A stretch of 9,977 bases of DNA from Thermohalobaculum sp045106875 (GCA_045106875.1 JBGCFK010000431.1:1-9977), one strand, 5' to 3'; positions 1 to 8,298 are shown, numbered from the stretch's first letter. Made by a program: numbers and translations. The notes: generated from the letters alone by a model not told the origin.

Positions 1-2
1 GC

Positions 3-1064
3 GGCGACGGCGCGGACAGCCTGTCCGGCAGCGCACAGAACGACATGATCTATGGCGGCGATGACGATGACGTGCTGGAGGGCGGCGCGGGCGCGGACAG
101 CTTGTTTGGCGGCGGCGGGCAGGATCAGGTCTCGTACGAGAACTCGGACGTAGGCGTGATCTTCACCCCCACCGGTGCACCATCCGAGTTCATCGGCCAG
201 GGGGGCCATGCCGAGGGAGACATCCTCAGCGAGATCGAGGTCCTGATCGGCTCGGATTTTGGCGACGAGTTTGTCGGCAATCCCAACGAGTCCAACATCA
301 TCGACGGTGGCCGTGGCAGCGATACGATTACGGGTGGCACCGAAGATGACCTGCTGCTCGGCGCACAGGGCGGCGATACCATCGATGGAGGCGCAGGTAC
401 CGACCAGACTTCATACATTTTCTCGCTGGGCGGCGTGACCGTGAACCTGTCCACGGGGCTCGCTTTTGGCGGACATGCGACCGGCGATGACCTGACCAGC
501 ATCGAGAGTGTGCAAGGCACTTTCTACGCCGACAAGCTGACCACCTCGGGCAATGACGGTGCACTGGACGGATCGAACGGTGACGACACCCTGCGCAGCA
601 TGGGCGGGCGCGTCAGCCTGTTTGGTGGTGGCGGCGACGATATCGTCTATGCGGATGGCGACGCTTTTGGCGATGAGTTGTCGGGCGGAGGCTTCTACAA
701 TCTGCGCCCGGGGCGCGACTTGCTGAGCTATCGGTTCGCCGACAACGGCGTCAATGTGGATCTCTTCAATGGACAGGCCGAGGCGATCGGCGTGCCGTTC
801 TCGTCCCCCGATGCCATTGCTGGAACAGAAATGGTGCTCGCGCCGCCAGGCCAAGCAGGCGAGGTCATCGGACCCGCCTTGGGCTACAGCAGCTTCGAGG
901 ATCTGGAGGGGTCCAACGACAACGATACGCTGATCGGCGACAATCGCGGCAATTCAATCCTCGGGCTGAGCGGCAACGACACCCTCGGCGGCGGCGACGG
1001 CGACGACACGCTGATCGGTGGCAGTGGCGCGGACAGCCTTGCCGGCGGGAATGGCAGCGACTGG
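3..1064 (+). repeat. N-terminal RTX array with higher-order modules
   Basis: This protein-level repeat lies inside the giant RTX gene. Nonapeptides such as GGAGADSLF, GGRGSDTIT, GGGDGDDTL and GGSGADSLA recur. They are interleaved with a longer module: an (S/D)Y start, a GVxVxL strand, a GGxAxGDxL segment, then an IExxxGSxxxDxLxGN segment leading back into nonapeptides. Copies begin near 123, 396, 720 and 1062, the last running past the end of this array, and a related one lies near 4440. The copies have diverged, so this is old internal duplication and not a perfect tandem repeat. Confidence 0.85.
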
Positions 1065-4000
1065 GCAGATTACCGTGACAGCTTCTCAGGCGTGACCGTC
1101 ACGCTTGGCGAGGGTGGCTTTTCAGGCGCGGGAGCGGGCGGCAGCGCCACTGGGGATACGCTGGTCTCTGATATCGAGAACATCTTTGGATCCAGCCGTG
1201 CCGATACGCTGACCGGCAACTCGGATGCCAACCGCATCAACCCCGGAATTGCCATTTCGGGCGCGGACAGCGTCGATGGGCTCGGCGGTGACGATACGTT
1301 GGTCCTCAGTTATGGGGATCTGTACAGCGCGATCGGGATCAACCAGGCAGCTGGCGAGGGCTTTGTGTTTGGTGCGACAGCGCTCACCTACACGGATATC
1401 GAACGCCTCAATCTGGACGGCACTGCCTTCAATGATATCGTCATTCTGGACGACTTCACGGATGACCGACTGTTCCTGCGCGGCGGCGACGACATTATCG
1501 GCGCGGGCGGCGGGAATGATATCGTCCTGGCGGGACCTGGCAACGACGTGATCAGTCACTTCGGCCGGATCACGGAGACGTCACAGGATCTGCCCACCTT
1601 GTGGATCGACGGCGGTGAGGACATCGACACACTTAACATCGATCTGGCTCTGGCGACCGAAGCAGTGGAACTCGCCATGGGCTCGCCTCTGGTCGAGAAC
1701 CCGGATCAGGCCGAGTTCATCGGCACTGAAGTCGCCATCACCCGGATCGAGATCATTGGCGATGTGACCACTGGCATCGGCAATTTTGACGATACACTGA
1801 TCCAGCCGGGCGACTTCGACAACGTGTTCCTGACTTTCGACGGCGACGATGTGATCGCGCCAGGGTTGGGCAGCGATACGATCATTGCGGGCGAGCGCCC
1901 GGACAATGCGCGCGGCACGGATGTGGATCTGCTGATCCTCGACTATTCAGAGGCCGTGCTGGACCACGTTGTCAGCAGTTTCGAGATCGATATTGATCAA
2001 TCCTTTGGCGGCTATGCAGGCATCGACGTCACCGGGCAACAGACTTCAGATTTCGTCTTCTTTCAGGATGTCGAGCGCCTTTTCGTCACCGGCACAGATG
2101 GCAGCGACATCATGTTCGGCGCAAGCGATCCGGAATATGATGGACCGGGCGATCTTCTGATCGGGCTCGCGGGCGGGGATACGCTTTATGGCGGTCTGGC
2201 GGACGATACACTGATCGCCGGGATCGTCGGCGGCGACGATATCATCGACGTTGTCTACGGCGGCGATGGTGCGGACCTGTTCGTGCTGGGCGACGAGACC
2301 GGCTATTTCTATGGCGAGCCCTCGGTAAACCCGCCAGACAATCGCGACGGGATCATCATCCATGATTTCGACGATACAGAAGGCGATGTGATTCAGCTTG
2401 TCGGCAGCGCCGATGAATATGCGGTGACCGAGTTCCTGGGCGCGAGCTTCCTGCTGCGCGGCACATTGGGCGACCCTGTGGTCGATGCAATCCTGATCAA
2501 CTACACAGGTTTCGATCTGACGGCAGATTATGTGACCTACGTGCAGGAAACTCAGGCCGTATCGCAGTCCTTTGCGTCGGTAGAAGACACCCTCAGCGAG
2601 ATTGATCAATTGTTCGCAGAACTGGGTCTCGACTTGCCCTCGGCGGCCGAGCTGTTGTCGTCGGCTCAACCGGATGCGGCCGATCTGGCCGCTGATATCC
2701 GGGACGGAAGCCTTGCAGGGCCTGCCGTGTTCGAGGCATTGCGTGCTGCTGCCGAGGCCCCCGCGCCAGAGGTGCAGGCATCAGTGGACACCGACGCGCC
2801 CCTCGTTCTGGAAACGACCGGCAATGAGGCGAGCGTTCTGGCCGGGATCATTCAGGCCCAGATCCAGCAAGTCGCGAATGGTCTGAATTCCGATATCGTT
2901 CTCGATATTACCACCTTCGGCGATCCGACTGGTTTTGCGCAGCTGCGCGAAGGCTTTGGATTCCAGGGCGGCCTGGCGATCTCGACCGGCGTTGCCGAGG
3001 AACAGGCCGGGCCGAACCTTGCAGATGGCAGCATAGTGACCTTCGAGGCAAGCCAGCAACTGGTCGAACTTGAAGCTGTAGGGGTGGTTGGCAACAGCCA
3101 GATCTTCCGCGCGGACGTGACCGGGCTCGACATCACACAACTCACCCTGACAGACGCAAACATCCTGCAGGGCGGCACAGGCCGTGTCACGGGATCGGAC
3201 ATCGACACGCTGTTCTTCAGCAATGAGCTCTTCGAGGGCGACAGTGCTGCTGACTTCGCGGTTCTGCCCAAGCTGGACGTGCTGAACTTCACGCCCGCAG
3301 GTTCGATCCTCGAGCTTGGCCCGCAACGTGGCGGGACCATTCCGGGTGTCGAACTGGTGGGCACGCTGGCAGGTTTCCTGGACAATTCAGTTGCCACTGA
3401 AGACGTCCGCGACGGCACCGCGTCGGCTACAACCAATTCGTTCAGCACAGGCGACGGAGGCCGGGCAACGTTCCTGCTGGACCAGCCACTGCTCGCCGGG
3501 GACACGCCGACCTATCTCTACGTTGCCGAAACCGGAGCTTTTGAGGGCCTTTTCCTCGAAGTCGCCAACGACCCGGCCTCGCAGCAGGCAGGTGCCGCCG
3601 GGGATCTGAACACGGATTTCGGATTGCCGGGCACCGACGGAGACCATCTGGGGTTTGATATCAGCCTGTCGCCATTCATCGAAACACTCAACGGTCAAGT
3701 GATCGAGGTAGAGTTGTTCCAGATCGTGGTCACCTTTGAATCGCTTCTGGAACTGGCCGGACCCGACCTTCAGGACCGTTTCCGCGTGACCGTGAATGGG
3801 TTCGACGCATTGGTACTGCGCGATGGCACGGCGGCTGTGCTCGAGAATCTCGCGCTCTCGCCCTTCGGCGCGTTCCACCCGGATCTGCATCAGAACCCGG
3901 TTGGCACTGGTCCCATGGCGGACCGGTTGCGCGCGGATGCGTTCACGGCTGTGCTGACCGTGAGAGCGCCTATCGTGATTGGCGAGCAGAACACCATTCG

Positions 4001-5375
4001 GATCGAAGTTGAGGACCGGGGTGACGGTCTGCTGGACACGGCCATGTTCATTGCCAGCCCCCAGATCGAGGACACGCTGGCCGATACGGTGGCACTGTTC
4101 GAGGAGCCTTCTGACACAGCTCCGCTGGGCATCTTCAACACAGTCGAGCAGGCAATGTCCGAGGCTCGGACAGGCGATTTGATCCGCGTCGGAGCGGATA
4201 CTTCGTCCAACCCGGAGCCCGACGGTCCGGTCCTCGTCACTGCGAACCAACTGACGTTCGAAGCGAACACGCCTCTGCCTGAGGGTCTGCAACTGGGCGA
4301 CAGCGTCGACGAGTTGACCTTGGAAGGCGCAGCTGATGTCGACGTGATAGGTGGCATCGGCAACGACACGATCATCGGCAATGCAGGTGACAACACCATC
4401 GATGGTGGCCTTGGTGACGATGATGCCTTTGGCGGTGCCGGCGAGGACACACTGACTTTTGCCACTTTGGAAGCGCCCAGCCTTGTCGTTGGCGAAGCCG
4501 AGTTTGGCGTGTTTGTCGATCTCTCGGATCAAGGTAACCGGCAAGACACGGGCGCAGGACTGGATCTGTTCCGTGGGTTCCAGAACGTCGAGGGCAGTGA
4601 GTTTGCCGATCTTTTGACCGGTGACAGGCAGGACAACGTGTTGCACGGGAACGATGGCGGCGATCTCTTGTTCGGCAACGAAGGCGATGACGAACTCTTC
4701 GGCGGGGATGGTTTCGACGCACTGGAAGGTGGCCCCGGCGCAGACAGTCTGTTTGGCGGCGACAGCGTGGGCGACATCGCCACCTATTTCGCGGCGACTG
4801 AGCCGCTCGTCTTTGTCTTCGGCGAAACTCTGACCCAGTTCAGAAGCGGTACTTCCGCCCAGATCGCCGAGGACACGATTGGCGAGGATATTGAAGGGTT
4901 CGCAGGCTCCAACATCGTCTCGAACACATTTGATGCATCTGCGGTGCGGGAGCTGACGTTCTTCCTTGGCGGCGCGCAGGACGACACCTTCTTTGGTGGC
5001 TCGGGCACTGATCAACTGATCGGGCTGGGCGGCAACGATGTGATGTATGGAAATGACGGTAGCGATGGTCTGATCGGAGAAGGTCAGAACGACGATTATT
5101 ACGGCGGCGCAGACGCAGACTTCTTCTTCTTCGACGGGCAGGATGGCGACGATACCATCCATGACCTTGAGCTTGGCTTGGACAGCATCTTCTTCTTTGG
5201 CGACCTGATCGAAGACCTTAGCCAGCTTACATTCTCGGCGACGGATGCGGATGGGGACGGTCAGCAGGACGACTCGATGATCACCTATGAAGCCGCGGGC
5301 GAGCAATCGTCGATCTCGGCTGTCGGAATTGAGGTCGTGGAACTGCAAACCGAAGCAATTATCCTGTTCGGTTAA
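3..5375 (+). CDS. Giant RTX (hemolysin-type calcium-binding) secreted protein, 5' end outside window
   Basis: The reading frame is open to the left edge: the codons before the first in-window ATG (45) already encode RTX repeat (GDGADSLSGS), so that ATG is internal and the true start lies upstream. Numbering from that ATG gives 1776 residues. Order: RTX arrays interleaved with beta-rich spacers (1-340), scattered RTX blocks (about 410-505, 600-615, 690-750), an RTX-free island (about 830-1425), a second RTX block (1431-1705), and a C-terminal tail (1706-1776) ending IILFG. Repeats follow GGxGxDxLx, which in this family bind calcium and fold as beta-rolls after export. The tail position and composition fit a type I (ABC/MFP/TolC) secretion substrate; no secretion genes are in the window. 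I count no cysteine and only two lysines (164 and 1076). No protease or other catalytic motif was recognised. It is probably a cell-surface or extracellular adhesin-like protein (inference). The family call is firm; the function is not. Confidence 0.95.
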   Translation, partial: GDGADSLSGSAQNDMIYGGDDDDVLEGGAGADSLFGGGGQDQVSYENSDVGVIFTPTGAPSEFIGQGGHAEGDILSEIEVLIGSDFGDEFVGNPNESNIIDGGRGSDTITGGTEDDLLLGAQGGDTIDGGAGTDQTSYIFSLGGVTVNLSTGLAFGGHATGDDLTSIESVQGTFYADKLTTSGNDGALDGSNGDDTLRSMGGRVSLFGGGGDDIVYADGDAFGDELSGGGFYNLRPGRDLLSYRFADNGVNVDLFNGQAEAIGVPFSSPDAIAGTEMVLAPPGQAGEVIGPALGYSSFEDLEGSNDNDTLIGDNRGNSILGLSGNDTLGGGDGDDTLIGGSGADSLAGGNGSDWADYRDSFSGVTVTLGEGGFSGAGAGGSATGDTLVSDIENIFGSSRADTLTGNSDANRINPGIAISGADSVDGLGGDDTLVLSYGDLYSAIGINQAAGEGFVFGATALTYTDIERLNLDGTAFNDIVILDDFTDDRLFLRGGDDIIGAGGGNDIVLAGPGNDVISHFGRITETSQDLPTLWIDGGEDIDTLNIDLALATEAVELAMGSPLVENPDQAEFIGTEVAITRIEIIGDVTTGIGNFDDTLIQPGDFDNVFLTFDGDDVIAPGLGSDTIIAGERPDNARGTDVDLLILDYSEAVLDHVVSSFEIDIDQSFGGYAGIDVTGQQTSDFVFFQDVERLFVTGTDGSDIMFGASDPEYDGPGDLLIGLAGGDTLYGGLADDTLIAGIVGGDDIIDVVYGGDGADLFVLGDETGYFYGEPSVNPPDNRDGIIIHDFDDTEGDVIQLVGSADEYAVTEFLGASFLLRGTLGDPVVDAILINYTGFDLTADYVTYVQETQAVSQSFASVEDTLSEIDQLFAELGLDLPSAAELLSSAQPDAADLAADIRDGSLAGPAVFEALRAAAEAPAPEVQASVDTDAPLVLETTGNEASVLAGIIQAQIQQVANGLNSDIVLDITTFGDPTGFAQLREGFGFQGGLAISTGVAEEQAGPNLADGSIVTFEASQQLVELEAVGVVGNSQIFRADVTGLDITQLTLTDANILQGGTGRVTGSDIDTLFFSNELFEGDSAADFAVLPKLDVLNFTPAGSILELGPQRGGTIPGVELVGTLAGFLDNSVATEDVRDGTASATTNSFSTGDGGRATFLLDQPLLAGDTPTYLYVAETGAFEGLFLEVANDPASQQAGAAGDLNTDFGLPGTDGDHLGFDISLSPFIETLNGQVIEVELFQIVVTFESLLELAGPDLQDRFRVTVNGFDALVLRDGTAAVLENLALSPFGAFHPDLHQNPVGTGPMADRLRADAFTAVLTVRAPIVIGEQNTIRIEVEDRGDGLLDTAMFIASPQIEDTLADTVALFEEPSDTAPLGIFNTVEQAMSEARTGDLIRVGADTSSNPEPDGPVLVTANQLTFEANTPLPEGLQLGDSVDELTLEGAADVDVIGGIGNDTIIGNAGDNTIDGGLGDDDAFGGAGEDTLTFATLEAPSLVVGEAEFGVFVDLSDQGNRQDTGAGLDLFRGFQNVEGSEFADLLTGDRQDNVLHGNDGGDLLFGNEGDDELFGGDGFDALEGGPGADSLFGGDSVGDIATYFAATEPLVFVFGETLTQFRSGTSAQIAEDTIGEDIEGFAGSNIVSNTFDASAVRELTFFLGGAQDDTFFGGSGTDQLIGLGGNDVMYGNDGSDGLIGEGQNDDYYGGADADFFFFDGQDGDDTIHDLELGLDSIFFFGDLIEDLSQLTFSATDADGDGQQDDSMITYEAAGEQSSISAVGIEVVELQTEAIILFG
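2532..4316 (+). other. RTX-free central island with anchor-L-like and beta-helix-like segments
   Basis: Residues 830-1425 of the giant RTX protein lack GGxGxDxL repeats. Residues 969-996 (GFQGGLAISTG, then GPN) resemble the start of the choice-of-anchor L type domain, whose usual pattern is GIxLSTG followed by GPN. Residues 1311-1338 (VIGEQNTIRIEVEDRGDG, then LDTAMFI) resemble its end, a pattern like PGxxxxIxIxIxDxGDGxxDSAxF. Residues 1361-1384 (GIFNTVEQAMSEARTGDLIR) look like the opening of a right-handed beta-helix (pectin-lyase-like) repeat. These are memory-based pattern matches, not profile hits. Such domains occur in bacterial surface and adhesion proteins. Confidence 0.5.
4335..5159 (+). 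repeat. C-terminal RTX array
   Basis: Residues 1431-1705 of the giant RTX protein carry nonapeptides including GGIGNDTII, GNAGDNTID, GNEGDDELF, GGPGADSLF, GGSGTDQLI, GLGGNDVMY and GQDGDDTIH. They are split by two spacers (about 1470-1525 and 1575-1640). The block ends directly before the conserved HDLELG tail, the usual place of the last calcium-binding roll before a type I secretion signal. Confidence 0.85.
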
Positions 5376-5381
5376 CCATTT

Positions 5382-5417
5382 GTGCCACCCTGCGGGATGG
5401 TCCGCGCAGATTGGCAC
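5382..5417 (+). terminator. Imperfect hairpin between the RTX gene and xsc
   Basis: Seven bases after the RTX stop, GTGCCA (5382-5387) pairs with TGGCAC (5412-5417). After a 2x2 internal loop, CTGCG (5390-5394) pairs with CGCAG (5405-5409), and GGA (5395-5397) pairs with TCC (5401-5403), with one bulged G and a 3-base loop. That is 14 pairs in 36 bases. No T-run follows on the plus strand, so it is not a classic intrinsic terminator. It could be an mRNA 3'-end stabiliser, a Rho-associated end, or an attenuator in the xsc leader. Confidence 0.45.
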
Positions 5418-5418
5418 G

Positions 5419-5428
5419 CTGGACCTAC
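5419..5428 (+). promoter_or_regulatory. Possible TauR (MocR/GntR-type) half-site upstream of xsc
   Basis: CTGGACCTAC lies 65 bases before the xsc ATG. From memory, TauR, the taurine-responsive MocR-type activator of Rhodobacter-type bacteria, uses direct repeats close to CTGGACTTAA. Only one good copy is visible here, and a clear second repeat or convincing -35/-10 pair was not found between 5376 and 5493. It is a suggestion, not an established operator. Confidence 0.22.
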
Positions 5429-5480
5429 AGCCTTTCGGCGAATCGGGTATGGAGGGCACGAATTCGCAAGACTGCCATCC

Positions 5481-5486
5481 GGGAGA
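5481..5486 (+). promoter_or_regulatory. Ribosome binding site that fixes the xsc start
   Basis: GGGAGA ends seven bases before ATG 5494. The open frame extends upstream to 5287, inside the RTX gene, but that extension has no family similarity, and Xsc proteins normally begin close to MKMTTEEAFV. The start at 5494 is therefore preferred. Confidence 0.8.
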
Positions 5487-5493
5487 ATACGCC

Positions 5494-7278
5494 ATGAAAA
5501 TGACCACCGAAGAAGCCTTCGTCAAAACCCTGCAACGCCACGGGATCGAACACGCCTTCGGGATCATCGGCTCGGCCATGATGCCGATTTCGGATCTCTT
5601 CCCGAAGGCAGGGATTAGGTTCTGGGACTGCGCGCATGAGGGCTCGGCGGGCATGATGTCGGATGGCTACACCCGCGTCACCGGCAAGATGTCGATGATG
5701 ATCGCGCAAAATGGCCCGGGCATCACGAACTTCGTCACCGCCGTGAAGACTGCCTACTGGAACCATACCCCGCTGCTGTTGGTCACGCCGCAGGCCGCCA
5801 ACAAGACGATTGGTCAGGGCGGCTTTCAGGAAGTCGAGCAGATGAAGCTGTTCGAGGACATGGTTGCCTATCAGGAAGAAGTCCGAGATCCATCCCGTAT
5901 GTGCGAGGTTCTGGCGCGTGTGATCTCACAGGCAAAACGCCTGTCCGCGCCCGCGCAGATCAATATCCCACGCGACTACTGGACTCAGGTGATCGATATT
6001 GCGATCCCGGACCCGGTTGAGTTCGAACGCTCTTCGGGCGGCGAGAACTCGGTTGCGGCGGCCGCAAAGCTGATATCGGAAGCCAAGTTCCCGGTTATCC
6101 TGAACGGCGCGGGCGTGGTGCTGTCGGAGGGCGGGATTGCCGCCTCGAAGGCACTGGCTGAACGCCTCGATGCGCCCGTATGCGTCGGCTACCAGCATAA
6201 TGACGCTTTCCCTGGCTCACATCCGCTGTTCGCGGGACCTTTGGGCTACAACGGCTCGAAAGCCGGGATGGAGCTGATCAAGCAGGCCGATGTGGTACTT
6301 GCGCTTGGCACGCGGCTGAACCCGTTTTCGACCCTGCCCGGCTATGGCATGGAGTACTGGCCTGCCGATGCCAAGATCGTTCAGGTTGATATCAACCCGG
6401 ACCGGATAGGGCTGACCAAGAAGGTTTCAGTCGGAATTGTCGGAGATGCGGCCAAAGTGGCAAACGGCATACTGGCGCAGCTGTCGCCCTCGGCAGGCGA
6501 CGAGGGTCGGGCTGACCGCAAGAACACCATTGCTCAGACAAAATCGACATGGGCGCAACAACTGTCGTCGATGGACCATGAGGACGACGATCCGGGTACG
6601 ACCTGGAACGAACGCGCCCGCGCCGACAAGCCCGAGTGGATGAGCCCGCGCATGGCGTGGCGTGCGATCCAGCAAGCGCTGCCGCGCGAGGCAATCATCT
6701 CGTCTGATATCGGCAACAACTGCGCGATCGGCAACGCGTACCCATCATTCGAGGAAGGGCGGAAATATCTCGCGCCTGGCCTGTTCGGCCCATGCGGATA
6801 CGGTCTTCCCTCGATCGTTGGTGCGAAGATTGGTCGCCCGGACGTGCCCGTCGTTGGCTTCGCGGGTGACGGTGCCTTCGGCATCGCGGTGAACGAACTG
6901 ACGGCGATTGGCCGCGGCGAGTGGCCTGCGATCACTCAGGTTGTGTTCCGCAACTATCAGTGGGGCGCGGAGAAGCGCAACTCGACGCTCTGGTTCGATG
7001 ACAATTTCGTCGGGACCGAGCTGGATGAGCAGGTTAGCTATGCAGGAATCGCAAAAGCCTGCGGTCTGGAAGGCGCGATCGCGCGTACCATGGAAGAGCT
7101 GACGGCCGCGTTGCACAAAGCCATCGACGATCAGATGAACCACGGCAAGACCACGCTGATCGAGGCGATGATCAACCAGGAACTGGGCGAACCCTTCCGT
7201 CGCGACGCGATGAAGAAACCGGTGTCGGTTGCTGGTATCGACGCCAGCGACATGGTTCCTCAGGTGGCTGCGGAGTAA
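5494..7278 (+). CDS. xsc: Sulfoacetaldehyde acetyltransferase
   Basis: This ThDP-dependent cytoplasmic enzyme converts sulfoacetaldehyde plus phosphate to acetyl phosphate and sulfite, the C-S bond cleavage step where taurine, isethionate and N-methyltaurine catabolism meet. The 594-residue length fits the family (about 590). The acetolactate-synthase-type fold is visible: an N-terminal pyrimidine-binding domain with the likely catalytic Glu49 (CAHEGSAGMMSDGY), a middle domain (about 190-330, FPVILNGAG then VVLALGTRLNPF), and a C-terminal diphosphate-binding motif GDG (458-460) followed 26 residues later by Asn487. The start at 5494 is set by GGGAGA and family length. It is followed by pta after 27 bases, surely one operon. 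A CTGGACCTAC box and a hairpin precede it. Taurine:pyruvate aminotransferase, taurine dehydrogenase and transporter genes, often nearby, are absent here. Recognition is by overall sequence character and is strong. Confidence 0.96.
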   Translation: MKMTTEEAFVKTLQRHGIEHAFGIIGSAMMPISDLFPKAGIRFWDCAHEGSAGMMSDGYTRVTGKMSMMIAQNGPGITNFVTAVKTAYWNHTPLLLVTPQAANKTIGQGGFQEVEQMKLFEDMVAYQEEVRDPSRMCEVLARVISQAKRLSAPAQINIPRDYWTQVIDIAIPDPVEFERSSGGENSVAAAAKLISEAKFPVILNGAGVVLSEGGIAASKALAERLDAPVCVGYQHNDAFPGSHPLFAGPLGYNGSKAGMELIKQADVVLALGTRLNPFSTLPGYGMEYWPADAKIVQVDINPDRIGLTKKVSVGIVGDAAKVANGILAQLSPSAGDEGRADRKNTIAQTKSTWAQQLSSMDHEDDDPGTTWNERARADKPEWMSPRMAWRAIQQALPREAIISSDIGNNCAIGNAYPSFEEGRKYLAPGLFGPCGYGLPSIVGAKIGRPDVPVVGFAGDGAFGIAVNELTAIGRGEWPAITQVVFRNYQWGAEKRNSTLWFDDNFVGTELDEQVSYAGIAKACGLEGAIARTMEELTAALHKAIDDQMNHGKTTLIEAMINQELGEPFRRDAMKKPVSVAGIDASDMVPQVAAE

Positions 7279-7305
7279 CCCAAGGTTCCGGGGGGAGGCG
7301 GTCGC

Positions 7306-8298
7306 ATGGATGTGCTCGACGCAATTTTCGCGCGCGCCCGTGCGACCTGCCCCAGGATCGTGATGTCCGAGGGCGAGGATCCAAGGATCGTCGAAGCAGC
7401 CCTGCGGGCGACCCGGGATGGCCTGGCAGAAATGGTGCTGATCGGCCGACCGTCGGCCGTGGCCCCGCTTACCGGGAACGCGCCCAAGGCTGATCAGATT
7501 GCCGTCTTGGATCCAGTTTCCGCCGCGTGCTCTACGGTCTATGCGGATCGCTACTTCGAACTCCGCAAGCATCGCGGGGTTGATCCAGAGACCGCCAGTA
7601 AGGCTATTCAGGATCCACTGAACTTTGCTGCGATGATGGTTCGACAAGGCGACGCTGCCGGGACCATTGGCGGTGCCGTCGCCACAACAGCAGACACCGT
7701 GCGCGCAGCATTGCAGATCGTGGGACGTGCGCCGGGACAGGACATTGTGTCGAGTTTCTTCCTGATGCTCCTGACTGCGCCCTTTGACCGGCCCGTCGTA
7801 TTTGCGGATTGCGGGCTTGTTGCAAAGCCATCTGCCGAAGAGCTGGCTGGAATCGCCATCGCGTCGGCCCAGTCCTACCGTGCGATGGTTGGCGAGGAGC
7901 CGCGTGTTGCCATGCTGTCGTTCTCGACATTAGGCAGCGCAAACCACAGTTCGGTTGACCGGGTGCGTGAGGCTCTCAGAATTGTCCGTGAACAGGCGCC
8001 GAATCTTGTCGTGGATGGCGAGCTTCAGTTTGACGCCGCAATTGTGCCTGAAATCGCCACCGGCAAAGCGCCCGGCTCGGAGGTGGCGGGTCAAGCCAAC
8101 GTGTTCATCTTCCCGGACCTCAACTCTGGCAATATCGGCTACAAGATAGCACAGAGGATTGGCGGTGCGATTGCGCTTGGCCCCATCCTCCAAGGACTTG
8201 CGGCGCCTGCAAACGACTTGTCCCGTGGTTGCAGTGCCGAAGACGCCTACCGCATGATTGCAATCACTGCAGCCCAGGCAGCCGCACTGGAGCCCTAA
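7306..8298 (+). CDS. pta: Phosphate acetyltransferase (short form)
   Basis: It transfers the acetyl group of acetyl phosphate to CoA, giving acetyl-CoA and phosphate, and so removes the product of Xsc. At 330 residues it is the single-domain PTA_PTB form and lacks the N-terminal regulatory part of the roughly 700-residue E. coli Pta. Family blocks are clear: VMSEGEDPRIVEAA (19-32), the stretch with MLSFSTLGSANHSSVD, VDGELQFDAA, NVFIFPDLNSGNIGYKIAQR, and GPILQGL leading to NDLSRGCSAED at the end. Ser306, Arg307 and Asp313 match the spacing of Ser309, Arg310 and Asp316 reported for the Methanosarcina enzyme. GGAGG (7294-7298) stands seven bases before the ATG. The 27-base gap after xsc indicates co-transcription and a role in sulfonate catabolism, not in general acetate overflow. 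Its stop overlaps the stop of the convergent minus-strand gene by four bases. Confidence 0.95.
   Translation: MDVLDAIFARARATCPRIVMSEGEDPRIVEAALRATRDGLAEMVLIGRPSAVAPLTGNAPKADQIAVLDPVSAACSTVYADRYFELRKHRGVDPETASKAIQDPLNFAAMMVRQGDAAGTIGGAVATTADTVRAALQIVGRAPGQDIVSSFFLMLLTAPFDRPVVFADCGLVAKPSAEELAGIAIASAQSYRAMVGEEPRVAMLSFSTLGSANHSSVDRVREALRIVREQAPNLVVDGELQFDAAIVPEIATGKAPGSEVAGQANVFIFPDLNSGNIGYKIAQRIGGAIALGPILQGLAAPANDLSRGCSAEDAYRMIAITAAQAAALEP

Noticed and set aside
3..1064. Regular short DNA repeats that could suggest a CRISPR-like or tandem array
   Set aside because: The periodicity is that of 9-codon Gly/Asp protein repeats with variable bases, with no identical repeats or unique spacers.
5287..5493. 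N-terminal extension of xsc beginning inside the RTX gene
   Set aside because: It overlaps RTX coding sequence, has no family similarity and lacks a good ribosome site. The family start with GGGAGA is at 5494.
3387..5654. A 755-codon open frame on the minus strand
   Set aside because: It lies wholly antisense to the RTX gene and the start of xsc, resembles no family, and arises because the complement of GC-rich Gly/Asp repeat codons seldom forms stops in that frame. The plus-strand reading has clear RTX and Xsc sequence.
6745..7647. A 300-codon open frame on the minus strand across xsc and pta
   Set aside because: It is antisense to two firmly identified genes, spans their junction and shows no recognisable protein motif.
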